Below are positions 1 through 11,392 of a stretch of DNA of 64,000 nt, in pieces. Position numbers and translations under genes: made by a program. The stretch lies in the NCBI GenBank assembly GCA_015501585.1, contig JADNRY010000007.1:62001-126000 (forward strand), given 5' to 3'. Positions within the stretch are counted from its first letter, which is position 1, and the number at the start of each line of letters is the position of its first letter. The notes under the pieces are model-generated. The model searched no databases. It saw only the letters and a list, made by a program, of their open reading frames with translations, and was not told the DNA's origin. This DNA is from Rhodocollybia butyracea. Lineage: Eukaryota; Basidiomycota; Agaricomycetes; Agaricales; Omphalotaceae.

Positions 1-2
1 CT

Positions 3-1046
3 TTTCGTTCGCAATCCCCCGCGCGTTCCGTTACTCCTACATCTGGAACTCCTTCTCGTAAATCTTTTCTTCCTTTAAGCTCGCGCTTGGGCACGAGTTC
101 TGAAAGAAGCGTACCGAAACAGCACAACAGATCCTCGAGTCTTTCGGTGCTTAACACTCCTCCTGTACCACCCTCACCCCTTATGAAATCCTCTCAGTCA
201 CCTTCCAAATGGCGACCCAGCGTACTGGGGTATTTCTCTTCCTCTCAAGTTTCTGTTATTCCCTCCGAGACCCTTTACACCCCTTCACGTCCGAGTGTCT
301 CTTCCAACAGCACTGTGACGACCATTACCACGACAACATCTGCTACCGCCACCGTTACGGATAACGAGGCTGTCACTTCCAAGTTCAATGGCATTACATC
401 TATTCGGTCAAGAGAGCGGCCATATGTTGCACACTCTAGAGAAAACAGCCTGTCCACCTCGCCTTCTGCTTTTCATACACGCCAAGCCAGTCTGCGAAAA
501 CCTTTAGGTCCAAAATCTGGAGTTCAGCTAGCCAACTCCAATGTCGATTATCCATTGCCAGACGACGAGGATGATGACGAGCAATTACGTACGGCAGTAC
601 ATGCTCCCAAACGCAACGCAAAGCCCGAAGTTGCGTTTTCCTCATCCCCAAACAACACTTTGTCAAAGATGTCCTTTGCCGCACTTACCAAAAACACTAA
701 AAAGAAGAGGCTCATTATCAGTGGCATCTCGCCGAACGATACTCGAAAGTTTGAAGGCATAAAACGCTGGTGCGAGGCAAGTGCTCAGATCTGGTTTCAA
801 TGTCTTTGGACCAACACCCTTGAACAGAGTTTTGGCGAGATTACACATATAATTAGGATGCCAAATGGCGATTTGCATGTCCATTTTCGAAGTGCTGATG
901 TTGCTGATACTGTAGGTCCCCCAGTTTCAATTGAATTTCCCTAGGTTTATTTACCCTTATAGGTCTGTCGTCTTCGCGCCAAAGTTTACATTGTCGGCTG
1001 TGGTAGTGTGGGTGTGTCATGGGCTACTGGCAGCGCTAAGCGATAA
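3..1046 (+). CDS. unknown protein with RRM-like C-terminal fold, copy 1 (5' partial)
   Basis: The reading frame is already open at the left edge, so the 5' end lies outside the window. The visible part is a long Ser/Thr/Pro-rich disordered region with a basic patch near 700-710 (KKKRL). A compact C-terminal domain follows, beginning RLIISGISPND and ending SVGVSWATGSAKR, whose alternation of beta-like and helical stretches resembles an RRM. Two introns are inferred: 777-827, a GC-AG intron between Glu and SFGEI, and 915-962 (GT-AG). The stop is at 1044-1046. The GC-AG call is supported by the second copy, where the equivalent stretch is 53 bases instead of 51 and would break the frame if it were coding. 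In this copy the 51-base intron has no stop, so a naive translation inserts 17 extra residues into the domain. I do not recognise the family; nucleic-acid binding is inference from the fold only. Confidence 0.65.
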
Positions 1047-1399
1047 ACATTTCCTTTTTCTTCGTTCCCATCAGAGGTAAGTAATGTCTTTTTTCGCTCG
1101 AATCTTCGACTAATCTGCTTACCCTCAGCATTCCCCTTCATTTGTACAATACGCAAACGGATCCGCCTCCACTGCATGCTATTTTACCGGTTACCTTTAT
1201 TCGATATCAGGAACTTTTCTGGACCTTTGACGATCTTTCACGTCCACTATGCCACAAGTCCCGGAATTATGCCCGTGAATTTACTTCACCATCATTTACG
1301 CCATGTCTTAACGCTACTATCGCCACATAGATTTATGCCCCCCCACATCACTACACTAGCCCGTGCTAATTAAACGTCTCTACCTTACACATACCCTCA

Positions 1400-2062
1400 C
1401 CTATATCACATACCTTCGTCTGTACATATGTAGCATCTTTGTGCATTCTTCTATTTATATGTATCAGTTTCGACGCTCAGTGTTCAAACGTTCATTTGTA
1501 TCTTCGTGTACCTATCAGTATCCCTATCCTTGAATGACATCGCTCTTCATTTCAGTATGCTCGAATTCAAGACTACTACAAGTAGACGTATGACTCACCA
1601 GTCGCGCTACGAATTAGTCATGTGCCTTCCTAGTTTCTTTACAGTTTCTTTACAAATCTTGTCCCATTGATGGATTGCTCCAACGGCAAGAAAGAGGAAA
1701 GTGTCGAGGGTGCCGGTGACTTTTTGATTTTTGTGTTTTGCAGGAGCTCTTTGTTTACGCTGAACTCCTGGTTCCACTGTCCATGAGAGCTCGCCAAACA
1801 CCTCGATCCCAACTTCGACAGCCGCAAGACGATGAAAAATAGACCGATATGCCTAGAACAGCTGTAATCTGGATCTGAGGACTCAGGAATGGTATGGTTT
1901 ATGACAGAATCATGTAGCCTGTTTACTCGATGGCAAAGCGATTTAACATTGGTATTTCCGACGTCGATCATATATGTCTCCTGAAAAGATATTTATCAAC
2001 AGACTCCTATAACTCCTGTTACCCGGCGTCTCTACCCCACGGCTTTCGACATGCTTTCGTGT
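1400..2062. other. spacer between duplicated copies, no gene seen
   Basis: AT-rich sequence with only short shadow ORFs on both strands (the longest is about 110 codons, minus strand, 1639-1971) and no recognisable protein or RNA. Confidence 0.5.
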
Positions 2063-3095
2063 CTTTTCGTTCGCAATCCTCCACCCCTTCCGTTACTCCT
2101 ATATCTGGAATCCCTCGTAAACCTTTTCTTCCTTTGAGCTCGTGCTTGGGCACTAGTATTGAAAGAAGCGCGCCGAGGCAGCCCAACAGAACTCAAGTCT
2201 TGCTGTCCTCAACTCTTCTCTCTCTGTGCCATCCATGTCTCCTATGAAATCCTGTCAATCACCTTCGAAATGGCGACCAAGCGTACTGGGGTATCTCTTT
2301 CCCGCCCAAGTTTCGTCTATTCCCTGTGGGACCCCTCCCACCTCCTCACGTACAAGTATCTCCTCCAACGCTACTGTGAAGACCGTTACCCCGACAACAT
2401 CTACCACCGCCACCGATTACAAGCTCAATGACATTCCCTCCATTCACTCAAGAGAGCGGTCATATGATGAGGCTAGCGTACAATCCAGAGCAAACAGCAT
2501 GTCCACTTCGCCTTCTGCTTTTTATTCCCGTCAAGGAGGTTCACGAAAACCTTTAGGTCCAAAATCTGGAGCTCAGCTAGCCAATTCGAATGTCAATTCT
2601 CCATTAGCCAATGATGATGGGGAGCAGTTGTGTAAGCCAGTATATGCTCTCAAGCGCAATGCAAAGCCCGAAGTTGCGTTCTCCTCATTCACAAACAGTA
2701 CTCTGTCCAAGAAGTCATTTGCCACCTTTTCTACCCAAAACAAAAAAAAGAAGAGGCTCATTATCAGTGGCATTTCGCCGAACGATATTCGAAAGTTCGA
2801 TGGTGTCAAACGCTGGTGTGAGGCAAGTACTCAAAGACTTGGGTTTGATGTCTTTGGTCTAACACCTTTCAACAGAGTTTTGGTGAGATTACACGTATAA
2901 TCAGGATGCCCAATGGCGATTTGCATGTTCATTTTCGAAGTGCCGATGTTGCTGATACTGTAGGTTTCAATTTTCAACTGATCTGCATTAGGTTTATTTA
3001 CTCGTGTATAGGTTTGTCGTCTTCGCGCCAAAGTTTACATTGTCGGCTGTGGTAGTGTGGGTGTCTCTTGGGCTACTGGCAGCGCTAAGCGATAG
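2063..3095 (+). pseudogene. tandem second copy of the RRM-like gene, truncated and frameshifted
   Basis: Nearly all of the sequence from position 1 to about 1400 recurs here at an offset of about 2,050 bases, including both introns (2823-2875, GC-AG; 2960-3011) and the stop at 3093-3095. No homologous start codon is visible upstream. Comparing the copies between the conserved GAAAGAAGC (near 2160) and ATGAAATCC (2244), this copy has two extra bases, so the two halves lie in different frames. A shorter protein could still start at ATG 2235 or 2244 and would keep the whole RRM-like domain, which has stayed open. It is therefore either a pseudogene or a recent paralogue with a new, shorter N-terminus. 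Differences from copy 1 inside the open frame are mostly substitutions and in-frame indels. Confidence 0.6.
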
Positions 3096-3612
3096 ATATA
3101 TACTTTCTTCTTCAATACTGCTGAGAGGTAATAATCCGAATGTCTTTCTCGCTTGAACTTTCGACTGATCAGTTTACCCTCAGCGTTCCCCTTCAGTCGT
3201 ACAGTACGCAAACTGGTCACCTTCTTCCGACAATAGCACGAACCCCGCCTGGACCTTTTGACAACCTCACTCACGTCGACACAAGTCCCGGAATTATTTC
3301 CTTCACTAGTATCCTCGCTTACGCTACGTATATCTGAACGCTGCTATCCCATCCCACACCACTACACACCAGCTCGTTATAATTTATTTGCAACACGTCT
3401 CTGCGTTCCCCTATATAATACACATAGCATATACTCAACATATATTCTCCTAATCTAATATTCATCAGTAATTAGAGGTAACTAATCAGTCTGTGGCAGT
3501 GACTTCAATGACGTGGACACTCCTTTAGATTCGGGCAGCAATCTGATCGTTACTGCTCTACCAACTTATTTATTTATAATGTTCATGGCTTGCTCACTCT
3601 TTCTTACAACAC
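3096..3612. other. 3' flank of duplicate and presumed lipase promoter
   Basis: The first 330 bases are the duplicated 3' flank. After about 3400 the sequence is AT-rich with TATATAATA- and CATATATTC-like runs, a plausible core promoter for the lipase-like gene that follows. No separate gene is supported. Confidence 0.4.
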
Positions 3613-5170
3613 ATGCTCAAAGTAGAGCTGACTACGGACATCCACTGTCAATGCCTACCTTTGGTCATTGTGGAGGGCTTTCTCGGACATACTGGGCCTG
3701 TGATTTGGGGTGGCTTTGAAAGGTACCTCAACAAGGAATGCTATGGCTGCAAACGAGATGTTATATTTACGTCGTAAGTAGCTAATGAGCTTTCTAGAAC
3801 TATGCCAAGTTCATTGATTTATTTCAAGGGTAGGACCTGTGAGCTCCTTGCATGATAGGGCTTGTGACTTGTATTATGCTCTTGTTGGCGGCACTGGTCA
3901 GTACAATATCAATACCAGTTTGAGTATCCGGCACTCACATCATTCATTAGTTGACTACGGAGAAGAGCACAGCGCCATTCATAACCACTCACGCCACGGT
4001 CGAACCAACACCGGGCTATATCCTCAGTGGTCGTCCCGAAATCCGTTACACTTTCTCGGACATTCGATTGCAAGTAGCTGATAATGCGCGAATGACCAGA
4101 TCGCTTCTCTGAATACTCATGACAGGGGGGACCCACGATAATTAAACTTCAGCATCTTCTGAACCAAGGTCATTTCGGCTCGCATGCGCATCCCGATTGG
4201 ATACGTTCGGTCAACACCAGTCAGTCCTCTTTCATCAGGGCCTCAAGTTCTGTCCGGTTGTTTATGTGATGCAGTATCTTCGCCATTCAGAGGTACACAG
4301 GCTGTTTACACCCTAGGTGAATGCGCAGACGCGGCGCCACGCGTCCACTCATTCTCGCCTGGATCTATCATTGCCAAGGGCGTCCACCTTATCTCATATC
4401 TATCACCAATACTTCCGAGATCCTTAGATTTACACACCGAATCTCGTCAGATGTCATTCCGCGATATTTCCATAGTTTCCCTCATGAGGCAATTGTGGAA
4501 ATCTGACTGGGCAGAGAGTCGAGATGCGACCCCTTTCGATGTTACCTTTGAAGCTGCCGATAAACGAGAAGCAGATCAAGAAGGAAAGCCTCATTCCAAG
4601 ACCTTTTATCGCTCCTGTGCGACGTATATGGTACGTTTTCCGTTTTATGTTTCGTTCAAAGTTGACACTGAGTTAACTTCATCCAAGACACAGAAATCTC
4701 AAGGAGATCGGAACACTCACTCCGTCTCTTTCATACGTTCCCCACTTCTATCTCATCTGGCAAGAGCAATCGGTGCCTTTGACTTTTCCACAATTCGGCC
4801 AATTCCGTCTTTTCTTCGACCCGAAGAAGGCATTTGCACCCCGAGTGATTTTCTCGATCCTTGCACGATTCTATCCGAAGATTATTGGGCGAACGATGGA
4901 GTGGTACCATTGTTTACTCAGTGGCATCCATTTCGATGCAGGCACGTTCACGAAGGCTCTTCCCGCACATCAACTCATGTCTTCAATAGTTCAACACAAT
5001 GTCACCATTCGGAAATGAAAGGGCTTCCTCTACCGGGCATTTGGTATGTGGAACAACGGGATAACACATCCCATTTCGCGCTTGTGCCTTTCTGGTATGC
5101 CACAGTGCAACAAAAGCAGTACTGGACAGAATTAGGATGCTGGTTACGTCTCATTGACTTGGGAGGATGA
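3613..5170 (+). CDS. lipase-like alpha/beta hydrolase (bacterial family I.5-like)
   Basis: Predicted hydrolase of the fungal branch related to the staphylococcal/Geobacillus lipase family. The first exon carries LPLVIVEGFLG, followed after an intron (3774-3828) by VGPVSSLHDRACDLYYALVG, which is diagnostic of the family. Next come DYGEEHS, the nucleophile elbow GHSIGG (Ser in the exon ending at 4069), and ANDGVVPLFTQWHP with the likely catalytic Asp. The likely catalytic His is in SHFALVPFW near the C-terminus. Introns are 3774-3828, 3897-3950, 4070-4125 (GC-AG, splitting GHSI from GGP), 4220-4274 and 4631-4687. The last is 57 bases and open, so it can be mistaken for coding. Start ATG 3613 is the first in frame after an upstream stop but sits close to the first conserved block, so an upstream exon is possible. 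No signal peptide is visible; substrate unknown. Confidence 0.85.
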
Positions 5171-5686
5171 AAACACGCATGTAGTTGGTTTTGGTTATCA
5201 TATTTTAATACACCGTTCACCTGCTAAGAGGACTAGGACTAGAGTTAAAACGTTAAAACATAGATGAATTATGATGTAAACTACTGATAATACAAGTCGA
5301 AAATGTTTTTGTGTTCCTAACGAATGGTCTGTACTACTCTATAGGTAGAGGGCGATGTGCATGTAGTGAAACATAGAGCGTAGAAGGGAACATTTTTTAG
5401 TGGCATAGAGATCGAACCACGAAAACGAGATTCGACATTAAACCCACCGACAAAAACAGAAACAACAACGAGAGGAAAGCGAATGCGATGTAAAGATACA
5501 AGATCAACGAAATAAAAATTAAAACGCGGATAGGAAAGCGGAGAGTAAGAAAAATGGGCAGTAGGAAGGTGTGGGTTAGGCGGAGTGCTGTTTACAGCGG
5601 AGCATATCCGCGACAATAAAGAACACAAAATACGAAAGAAAACAGAACGGGAAAGAGTCTAAAGTGAAATATGTACGAATAAGAAT
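5171..5686. other. intergenic, 3' flanks of convergent genes
   Basis: AT-rich sequence between the lipase-like gene (plus) and the RRM protein (minus), whose 3' ends face each other. I see no gene; presumably both 3' UTRs and terminators. Confidence 0.5.
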
Positions 5687-8600
5687 TTAAGAAATGAATG
5701 GTTTTCCGACCTCTTGGCGCCCTTCAGGCCAATGAGTCCAATCGCCTACAAAACCATTGAATTGCCCATCTCGATTGCCGAGGCCTTCTCCATGAGGAAA
5801 GCCGGCGATGAACGTGTTGGATCCTCGACCTCGATAATTCCCCCGGCCTTTACCTTGGAATTGACGCCCCCCTTGGCGCTTGTTTCCATTCTGCATCCCA
5901 CCCTGAAGTCCATCTCGGAATGGCGGTGGAATTCCAATGACAGGAAAATTGGACGCATGAGTTGCACCAGGGCCTTGCATGTTCATCCCCTGCCCTGGAG
6001 TTATCCAGCCAGTGGGTTGACCCATAACAGGGCCACAAGAAGGCGTAAAGTGATTCGAGCCAAAAGACGGGGGACCACACTGAGACCAAGATTGAACCGG
6101 CCCTCCAACAGGCGAAGGTACTGTCACAGGAACAGTGACGGGCACACCAACTGGAGGCGAGTTAGTTTGGTTGGGATTATTGGTCATATATTGATCGATG
6201 ATCGCTCGAGGATAAACAGGAATGAGTGTGCCTACTTCGTGCTGGAGAAATCCAGTAGGTACAACGGGAGGCTGCTCTTGAATTTGCGAAGAAGGCTGCT
6301 CAGACGGCCGAGGAGGGTACCCATGGTAAGGAATATACTGCAGGCGATAAATAAAGTTAGAAAGAGTTACATCGAGGCAAAGAAGGGTATTACCCCGTAG
6401 TTGACACCGTTCCATGGTATCGGGGGCAATGAAGTGTTACTGCCCGTATCCGAGCCCGCAGAGCTGATGTACCGCGGTGGCGGAGCATTCGGCCCGGGGA
6501 AAGGATATAACGGAGGACAAAAGCCCATCGGGAATGGTTGCATCCAGGGCCCAGGCGCGTAAAAACCAGGCATGTGGTATGGCATAGCTAGACCACCATC
6601 TTGAGCGACGAATGGGCCTCCAATCGAAGAAGTCGTAGTGGGAGCAGACAGACGGTGTTCTCCCATATCGTACCACTCGCGATAGGGTTCCGGACCTTGC
6701 GAAGCAGGCTCTGCGTCCGTAATCGGATGGGCAGGAGATTTAGGCTCAGCGTTTGCGGAAGCTTGGTCAACTTGAGGTGGATCACAGGCAGGGGTGGGGG
6801 TAGCTTCAGTGGGAACATCACCGGCAGGTAATGCTTCAAGAGGGAAACTAGCTTCGACACATTTGTCTATCTTCGAGTCCGGCTGAGAATCTCGACGAGG
6901 TTGATATCCGTGATTAATGTTCGAGTAGCGTCGACGATGACCATGGAAACTACGCGGTGGGTTGCAACTTCGAAGCTGCACTCTCATGGTGCGACCTTCG
7001 ACAATACGGTTGTGCTGTTCAAAGTACGGTGAGCCAGAAGTCACCGGTAGATCTAAAAGCCTACCAATTCCGAGATTGCGCGAGAGGGACCATTGGTATT
7101 GTTGAACTTGACAAATGCAAACGCAGCCTTACCGGTGTCTACCATAAAAAGGGAATCAGCAATAGTAGTAAATACAAGAGGCGCGAGACATACTCGGACG
7201 AATGACATGAACACTCTCGAGACCTTCAAACCTTTGGAAAAAGCTGTAGAGCTTTTGTTCATCCCAAGCTCCAGGTCCATTAACCTCCAACCCACCGACG
7301 AACAGTGAAGTAGGGTCGAATTCGTTAACTCGTATGCCTTCATTTTCCCTGTACGGGAATTCGTTGTCCATGTCTTTCGAGAGGAAGACAGGTCCTGCAC
7401 CGTGAAAACTGGTAGGCGTAGGAGGAAACACAGAGCCAGGAGTCCTGGGTGTAACAGGCGAGCGAGATAACCCGGGAGTACGGCGACGTTCGAGCTCTTG
7501 GCCGCCGTCCGCGGTATCCGTAGACATATCGGAGTGGGTCACGTCATTCCGAAAAGGAACAGCATTATCGAGCACATCGAAAAGGCTCCCATAGGTGGCC
7601 ACGAAAGGATTCGACGACCTATACGGTACAGATCTATTAGTCAAGAACTTGGAGGTCCGTTTCGTTAGGAGAAGGATGATGTATTGACTCACCCATCAAC
7701 GAAGTTGCCCTCGCTCTTCTCTGATGGCTTCTTTCCGACCCAAACGCCACCGAGCCCTGATTTAAAGTCGGAATTTCGTTCAACGAGAGGGGGAAAGTCA
7801 GTTTCATGCCAAGCTGCGTCTTTGTCTTGGGACGTAAGACCTTGAAAGACGTTACGGGGCGTAGATGAAAGCCGGGAATCCAACTTCCAGCGACTCAGCT
7901 CGGCAGTGTTGGAATGAGAGCCATCCGAGTTGGCACCAGATGTAGACGGACGAGCAAATGAGCGTACTTGAGAATAAAGCGGATACGGGCGATAGTCTCG
8001 GCCTTGATGGAATTCGAGAGCAGGCGCAGGGTGTGCCCAGGTCACAGTGAGATGAGGTACTCTACGAAGAGTCTAGTGGGCGAATAAGTATTAGATTTTC
8101 TGAAAGCAAGAGGCGTCGACTTGCATTTAATGCACTGAGACAGTTATCACGATAGTGCCACTTGACTTCATAACAGCCTTTGTCCATGTTAGGACTACGA
8201 AGCGCATCATGGGGGCTTGGAAACAAAGCTTTATCATCCTGGCCTAAAGAGCAGCTGTGAGTCATCATAGAAGGTCACAATGATCAGGTAAAATTACCTT
8301 CCGCTTTATACGGTTCAAAGCGCTCCAAAGATCCAAAGAAAGCACAAATTTGTTTCAAGGTCTGCAGGGAAGAAGGTAAGCAAAGCGAAGGACGAAAGGA
8401 GACCACGAGACAGGAAAAAATGATGGCAGGTAATCGATCGCGCTTGGAACTCCGATATCGGACTACGACTACTACCATGAAAGCATGAAACTCACATCGA
8501 CGTCGCAGAGCAAGGGTTCGCTGAAAAAGGCAACATCGCGCCTTGGTAATATATTCTGGTTGGCCTGTCGTTCCTTCGCCTCGTTGTCGTAATAGATGGA

Positions 8601-9350
8601 GGTAAATCTGGGGATCGATATCATGAAGCAGAAGCGTTAGAAGAAGACGGTTTACGGACTTGGAATTTTTTATAAGTTTGCTGATCCTCATGGCACATGG
8701 AAACGTGAGTTCGACAATCTTTTCGGCGGTAATACCATCTTCGACGATCGTTTTGGTTTCAGTTGGTACACTGGTGACCGAAAGTCAGGGCTCGTATACT
8801 GTGGTACAATGAATGGTACTGACCGATAGGATATTAACAATGAACGGTGTGCCTTGGCAATTTCGTATCGCAACTCTCGGCCCAAGAAAGGTTTCGGGGC
8901 GGTGGAATGTAGGGTGTCGATTAGTTTGGCGGCGGCGTCAGGATTCTGGAGACGAAGAAACTGGTCCACAAACGCATATACTCGACGTAGAGGGCAACCC
9001 TCACCTCGCACTGAACAAAAGCGCAGACACCTCCTTTGAGGTCGCGGATGACTTTGACGGTTACGATTCGAGTGAATTCCTCAAGGTGATTGGAAAGCAG
9101 TCGAGCGAGTTCGTTCTGTTCGACGTTGGGAGGAAGGCTAGAAAAAAATATTGGTGGGTTGAGACTGGTGAATGGGGGCGACTTGCCTTCCAACAAAAAC
9201 GCTGGCGTCGTGGGACATCTTCTTGACCGATAACTGTGCGGACTCTGGTTGGTGGTGAACGCTGTCTGGGGAATCTGGGGAAGCCGGAGGCGGAGAAGAG
9301 GAAGGAAGAGAATCAAAACGAGTGCCCCAAGCGCGAGATTTTGGAGACAT
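5687..9350 (-). CDS. multi-RRM RNA-binding protein
   Basis: Start ATG is at 9350 and the stop is at 5687-5689. A Ser/Pro-rich leader is followed by RRM1 (DASVFVGSLPPNVEQ, then GGVCAFVQCE as the RNP1-like strand). A degenerate RRM-like region follows (RRDVAFFSEPLLCDVD, ICAFFGSLERFEPYK, YEVKWHYRDNCLSALN, LRRVPHLTVTW). The C-terminal RRM is TSLFVGGLEVNGPGAWDE with KAAFAFVKFNN, and a long Pro/Gly/Asn-rich tail ends in RG-rich sequence (GRGNYRGRG). About ten introns are inferred; two are GC-AG (9138-9186 inside the RNP2 strand VFVG-SLPP, and 8073-8124 between SALN and TLRRVP). The architecture suggests a cytoplasmic or nuclear mRNA-binding regulator; I cannot name an orthologue. It is divergent from RPB6 about 1 kb away. 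Confidence 0.8.
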
Positions 9351-10347
9351 TGATAGTTATGAAGAGTTAATATTTTCTAGATGAAGAGAAGGGAGATGAT
9401 GGTAAGAGGTGAAAGACCTGGAATTTAAAGAGGACAGAAGCCTGAACGAAGGAGGGAATAAGAAATATTGCCGGAGTTCGGCGGATATCCGAAAATGAAA
9501 CAGAAAAAACAGGAAAATGAATGTACGAAATCCGGCTTTCCTCCGTTGTGCGCCGAGTTCTCCACGTTCCTCGATGACCGACAGCTAACGACGATCCAAT
9601 CCATTATATTTTCGTAGGCTTGTGTCATGTCCAACAGGAAGCGCATTCAGATCTGGCCTGGCTATCCGCGGTCTCATATTGTTGGTATTCTGTTTGTCAG
9701 AAATAAAATAAAATAAAATTGCTAAACATTACTTCCATTCCTCAGAAAAACATCTGAGCCTCGAGGCGTTGTAAAATACGGAGATCTACTTTTAATGCTC
9801 CGTTGTCAAGTTGATTTGATCTGGCTGCTTTGCTTCGTTTGCTTCGGTTTACTCTTGAAAAATGAGCTGCTTCTCGCGTCGGACCCGACAGCAGCGCCAG
9901 GTCGCTGTCCGGGCTAGAGTTCCGAGCGATCTGCAGAGGTTTTGCTTCAGAATTTCTTGGATTTTTCTTGACTTTGATTGGTTTCTTGCGCCAAAAGAAC
10001 GGGCCACAGTTACCCCCCGAGATCCCTTTAGCGAGCCTTACAGATTTTTGGTCGTGGTCGTGGTAAAACAGGTACGCGTTGAAGAAGATTCAGTAGATCG
10101 AGATTGTCTGATGCGATATGGAGCGTCGAAGCACCGTAGGTACTTGTTCGCAAAAGGGGGGAAGCAATCTAAATGAAGGGTCGACTTTTTTTGCTTTTTG
10201 CAGGTTCAAATATTTCCTCGGAAAAAGAGATGGAAACTTGAAAGAGCGTCAAAGCCGGCCCGGAATCATTCCGTTTTCGGTTTAGTCACACTTTGTGACT
10301 CACTACTTTGACCTCGACGTTCATCGTCGTTTTTTTCTTACAAGACC
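9351..10347. promoter_or_regulatory. divergent intergenic region between RRM protein and RPB6
   Basis: About 1 kb between two head-to-head start codons. It holds a short AAAAT-type microsatellite near 9703-9718. A 104-codon plus-strand ORF (9862-10176) looks random in composition and matches nothing I know. Probably the promoters and 5' UTRs of both genes. Confidence 0.45.
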
Positions 10348-10994
10348 ATGTCGGACGATGAATACGGAGGCGGGGGTGGTGGAGACTTTGACTATGGTGG
10401 TCCCAGGTAGGTTCTTTTCTCCTGCATATAGGACGACAATGTCACATCTTAGACTAGTTTTGCAGATGAACCGTTTGCCGTATGTATAAGCTTCATATTG
10501 TCACGGCTCCAACTGATGATTGTAGGATGATGGCTACGATTTGCTCAACGCAGAAAATGAAGGAGTTGCCGAAGATGGCGGCGCAGAGGGGGCTTTGGTG
10601 AATGGAGTCAATGGCATGGATCATGATCAAGAAATGGGAAACAGCGAAGAGCAGGCCCCGGTGCAGTCTTCGGGTGCAGGTATGGGAGGCGAGCGACAGC
10701 CAAATAAAGTTCGGATAACAACGCCATACTTGACCAAATACGAACGCGCAAGGATACTAGGCACCCGAGCACTGCAGATCAGGTGCAATTTTTTTTTCTG
10801 CCTCCATTTTTGGTTATTGATACGCTTTATGCAGTATGAATGCACCAGTACTTGTCCCCCTCGATGGCGAGACTGACGCGCTACACATCGCTATAAAAGA
10901 GCTGTCACAACGTAAAATTCCACTCATCATACGTCGATATCTTCCGGATGGTAGCTTTGAAGATTGGAGCGTTTCAGAACTAATTACTGATTGA
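10348..10994 (+). CDS. RPB6: RNA polymerases I, II and III subunit ABC2 (RPB6)
   Basis: Shared small subunit of all three nuclear RNA polymerases, helping assembly and clamp stability. The protein starts [17 protein letters not shown] and continues through the acidic N-terminal half. The conserved core follows: [47 protein letters not shown] and EDWSVSELI near the C-terminus. Introns are 10407-10457, 10480-10525 and 10783-10834, giving a 22-base second exon (10458-10479). The acceptor at 10457 (CTAG) is required; the nearby TGCAG at 10465 would create an immediate stop. Length is about 150 residues, normal for the family. It is head to head with the RRM gene and tail to tail with RFC4. Confidence 0.95.
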
Positions 10995-11392
10995 TACGTT
11001 CAGCCCTTTTTTAACTATCTATCTTACTCTTCCGTCTTCTAACAACTAGTTCATTGCTTTGTAACCTTGTTTTCTCCAAAATATTGTATTGTTGTTCGCT
11101 TTCTCCTTCGTCATTCCCAAGCCAGACAGCTACATAGATTCCGAGATCAGTTCTCCCAAGAGTTCTCCACCGAAGGAGCTAGAAGGGCGCACACTGACAG
11201 CCTTCAAAGCTACTTATCTCAAAAAACTCGGGCCTTTGTCCGTACACCGGATCCTTCTGCCAACAAACTTTGTCTGAACTACTATTTTCGTCAATTTTCG
11301 TCATTTGAATCTTGCGCCGATTGGAGCGACCCTTCTCGGGCAAAGTTATAATTACAGTGTATAAAATACAATCAGTTCCATGCTACATACAC
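10995..11392. other. intergenic between convergent RPB6 and RFC4
   Basis: About 400 bases between two 3' ends. A 62-codon plus-strand ORF (11089-11277, beginning MLFAFSFVIPKPDSY) has protein-like composition but no recognisable match. I see nothing else. Confidence 0.4.

Larger units (their letters stand above)
1..3430. repeat. tandem duplication, unit about 2.05 kb
   Basis: Bases 1 to about 1400 align with about 2063-3430, covering coding sequence, two introns, the stop and roughly 300 bases of 3' flank. For example the motif TTTAGGTCCAAAATCTGG occurs at 503 and 2552. Homology fades in the AT-rich 3' flank. The left end of the unit lies outside the window. Bases about 1400-2060 are unique spacer between the copies. 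Confidence 0.85.

Noticed and set aside
87..944. Single 285-codon uninterrupted gene
   Set aside because: It starts at TTG, is open to the window edge, and reads through the 51-base intron shown by comparison with copy 2; the true end is at 1046 after another intron.
3138..3337. Short ORF after copy 2
   Set aside because: Lies in the duplicated 3' flank; the equivalent stretch after copy 1 is not open in the same frame.
4184..5170. 328-codon single-exon gene
   Set aside because: It is the 3' half of the lipase-like gene and includes two introns (4220-4274 and 4631-4687) that happen to be open; the conserved N-terminal half lies upstream.
5714..6400. 228-codon plus-strand ORF
   Set aside because: Antisense shadow of the Pro/Gly-rich last exon of the RRM protein; basic, random composition.
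9862..10176. 104-codon plus-strand ORF upstream of RPB6
   Set aside because: No recognisable domain, no splice context, codon composition unlike neighbours; lies in a promoter region.
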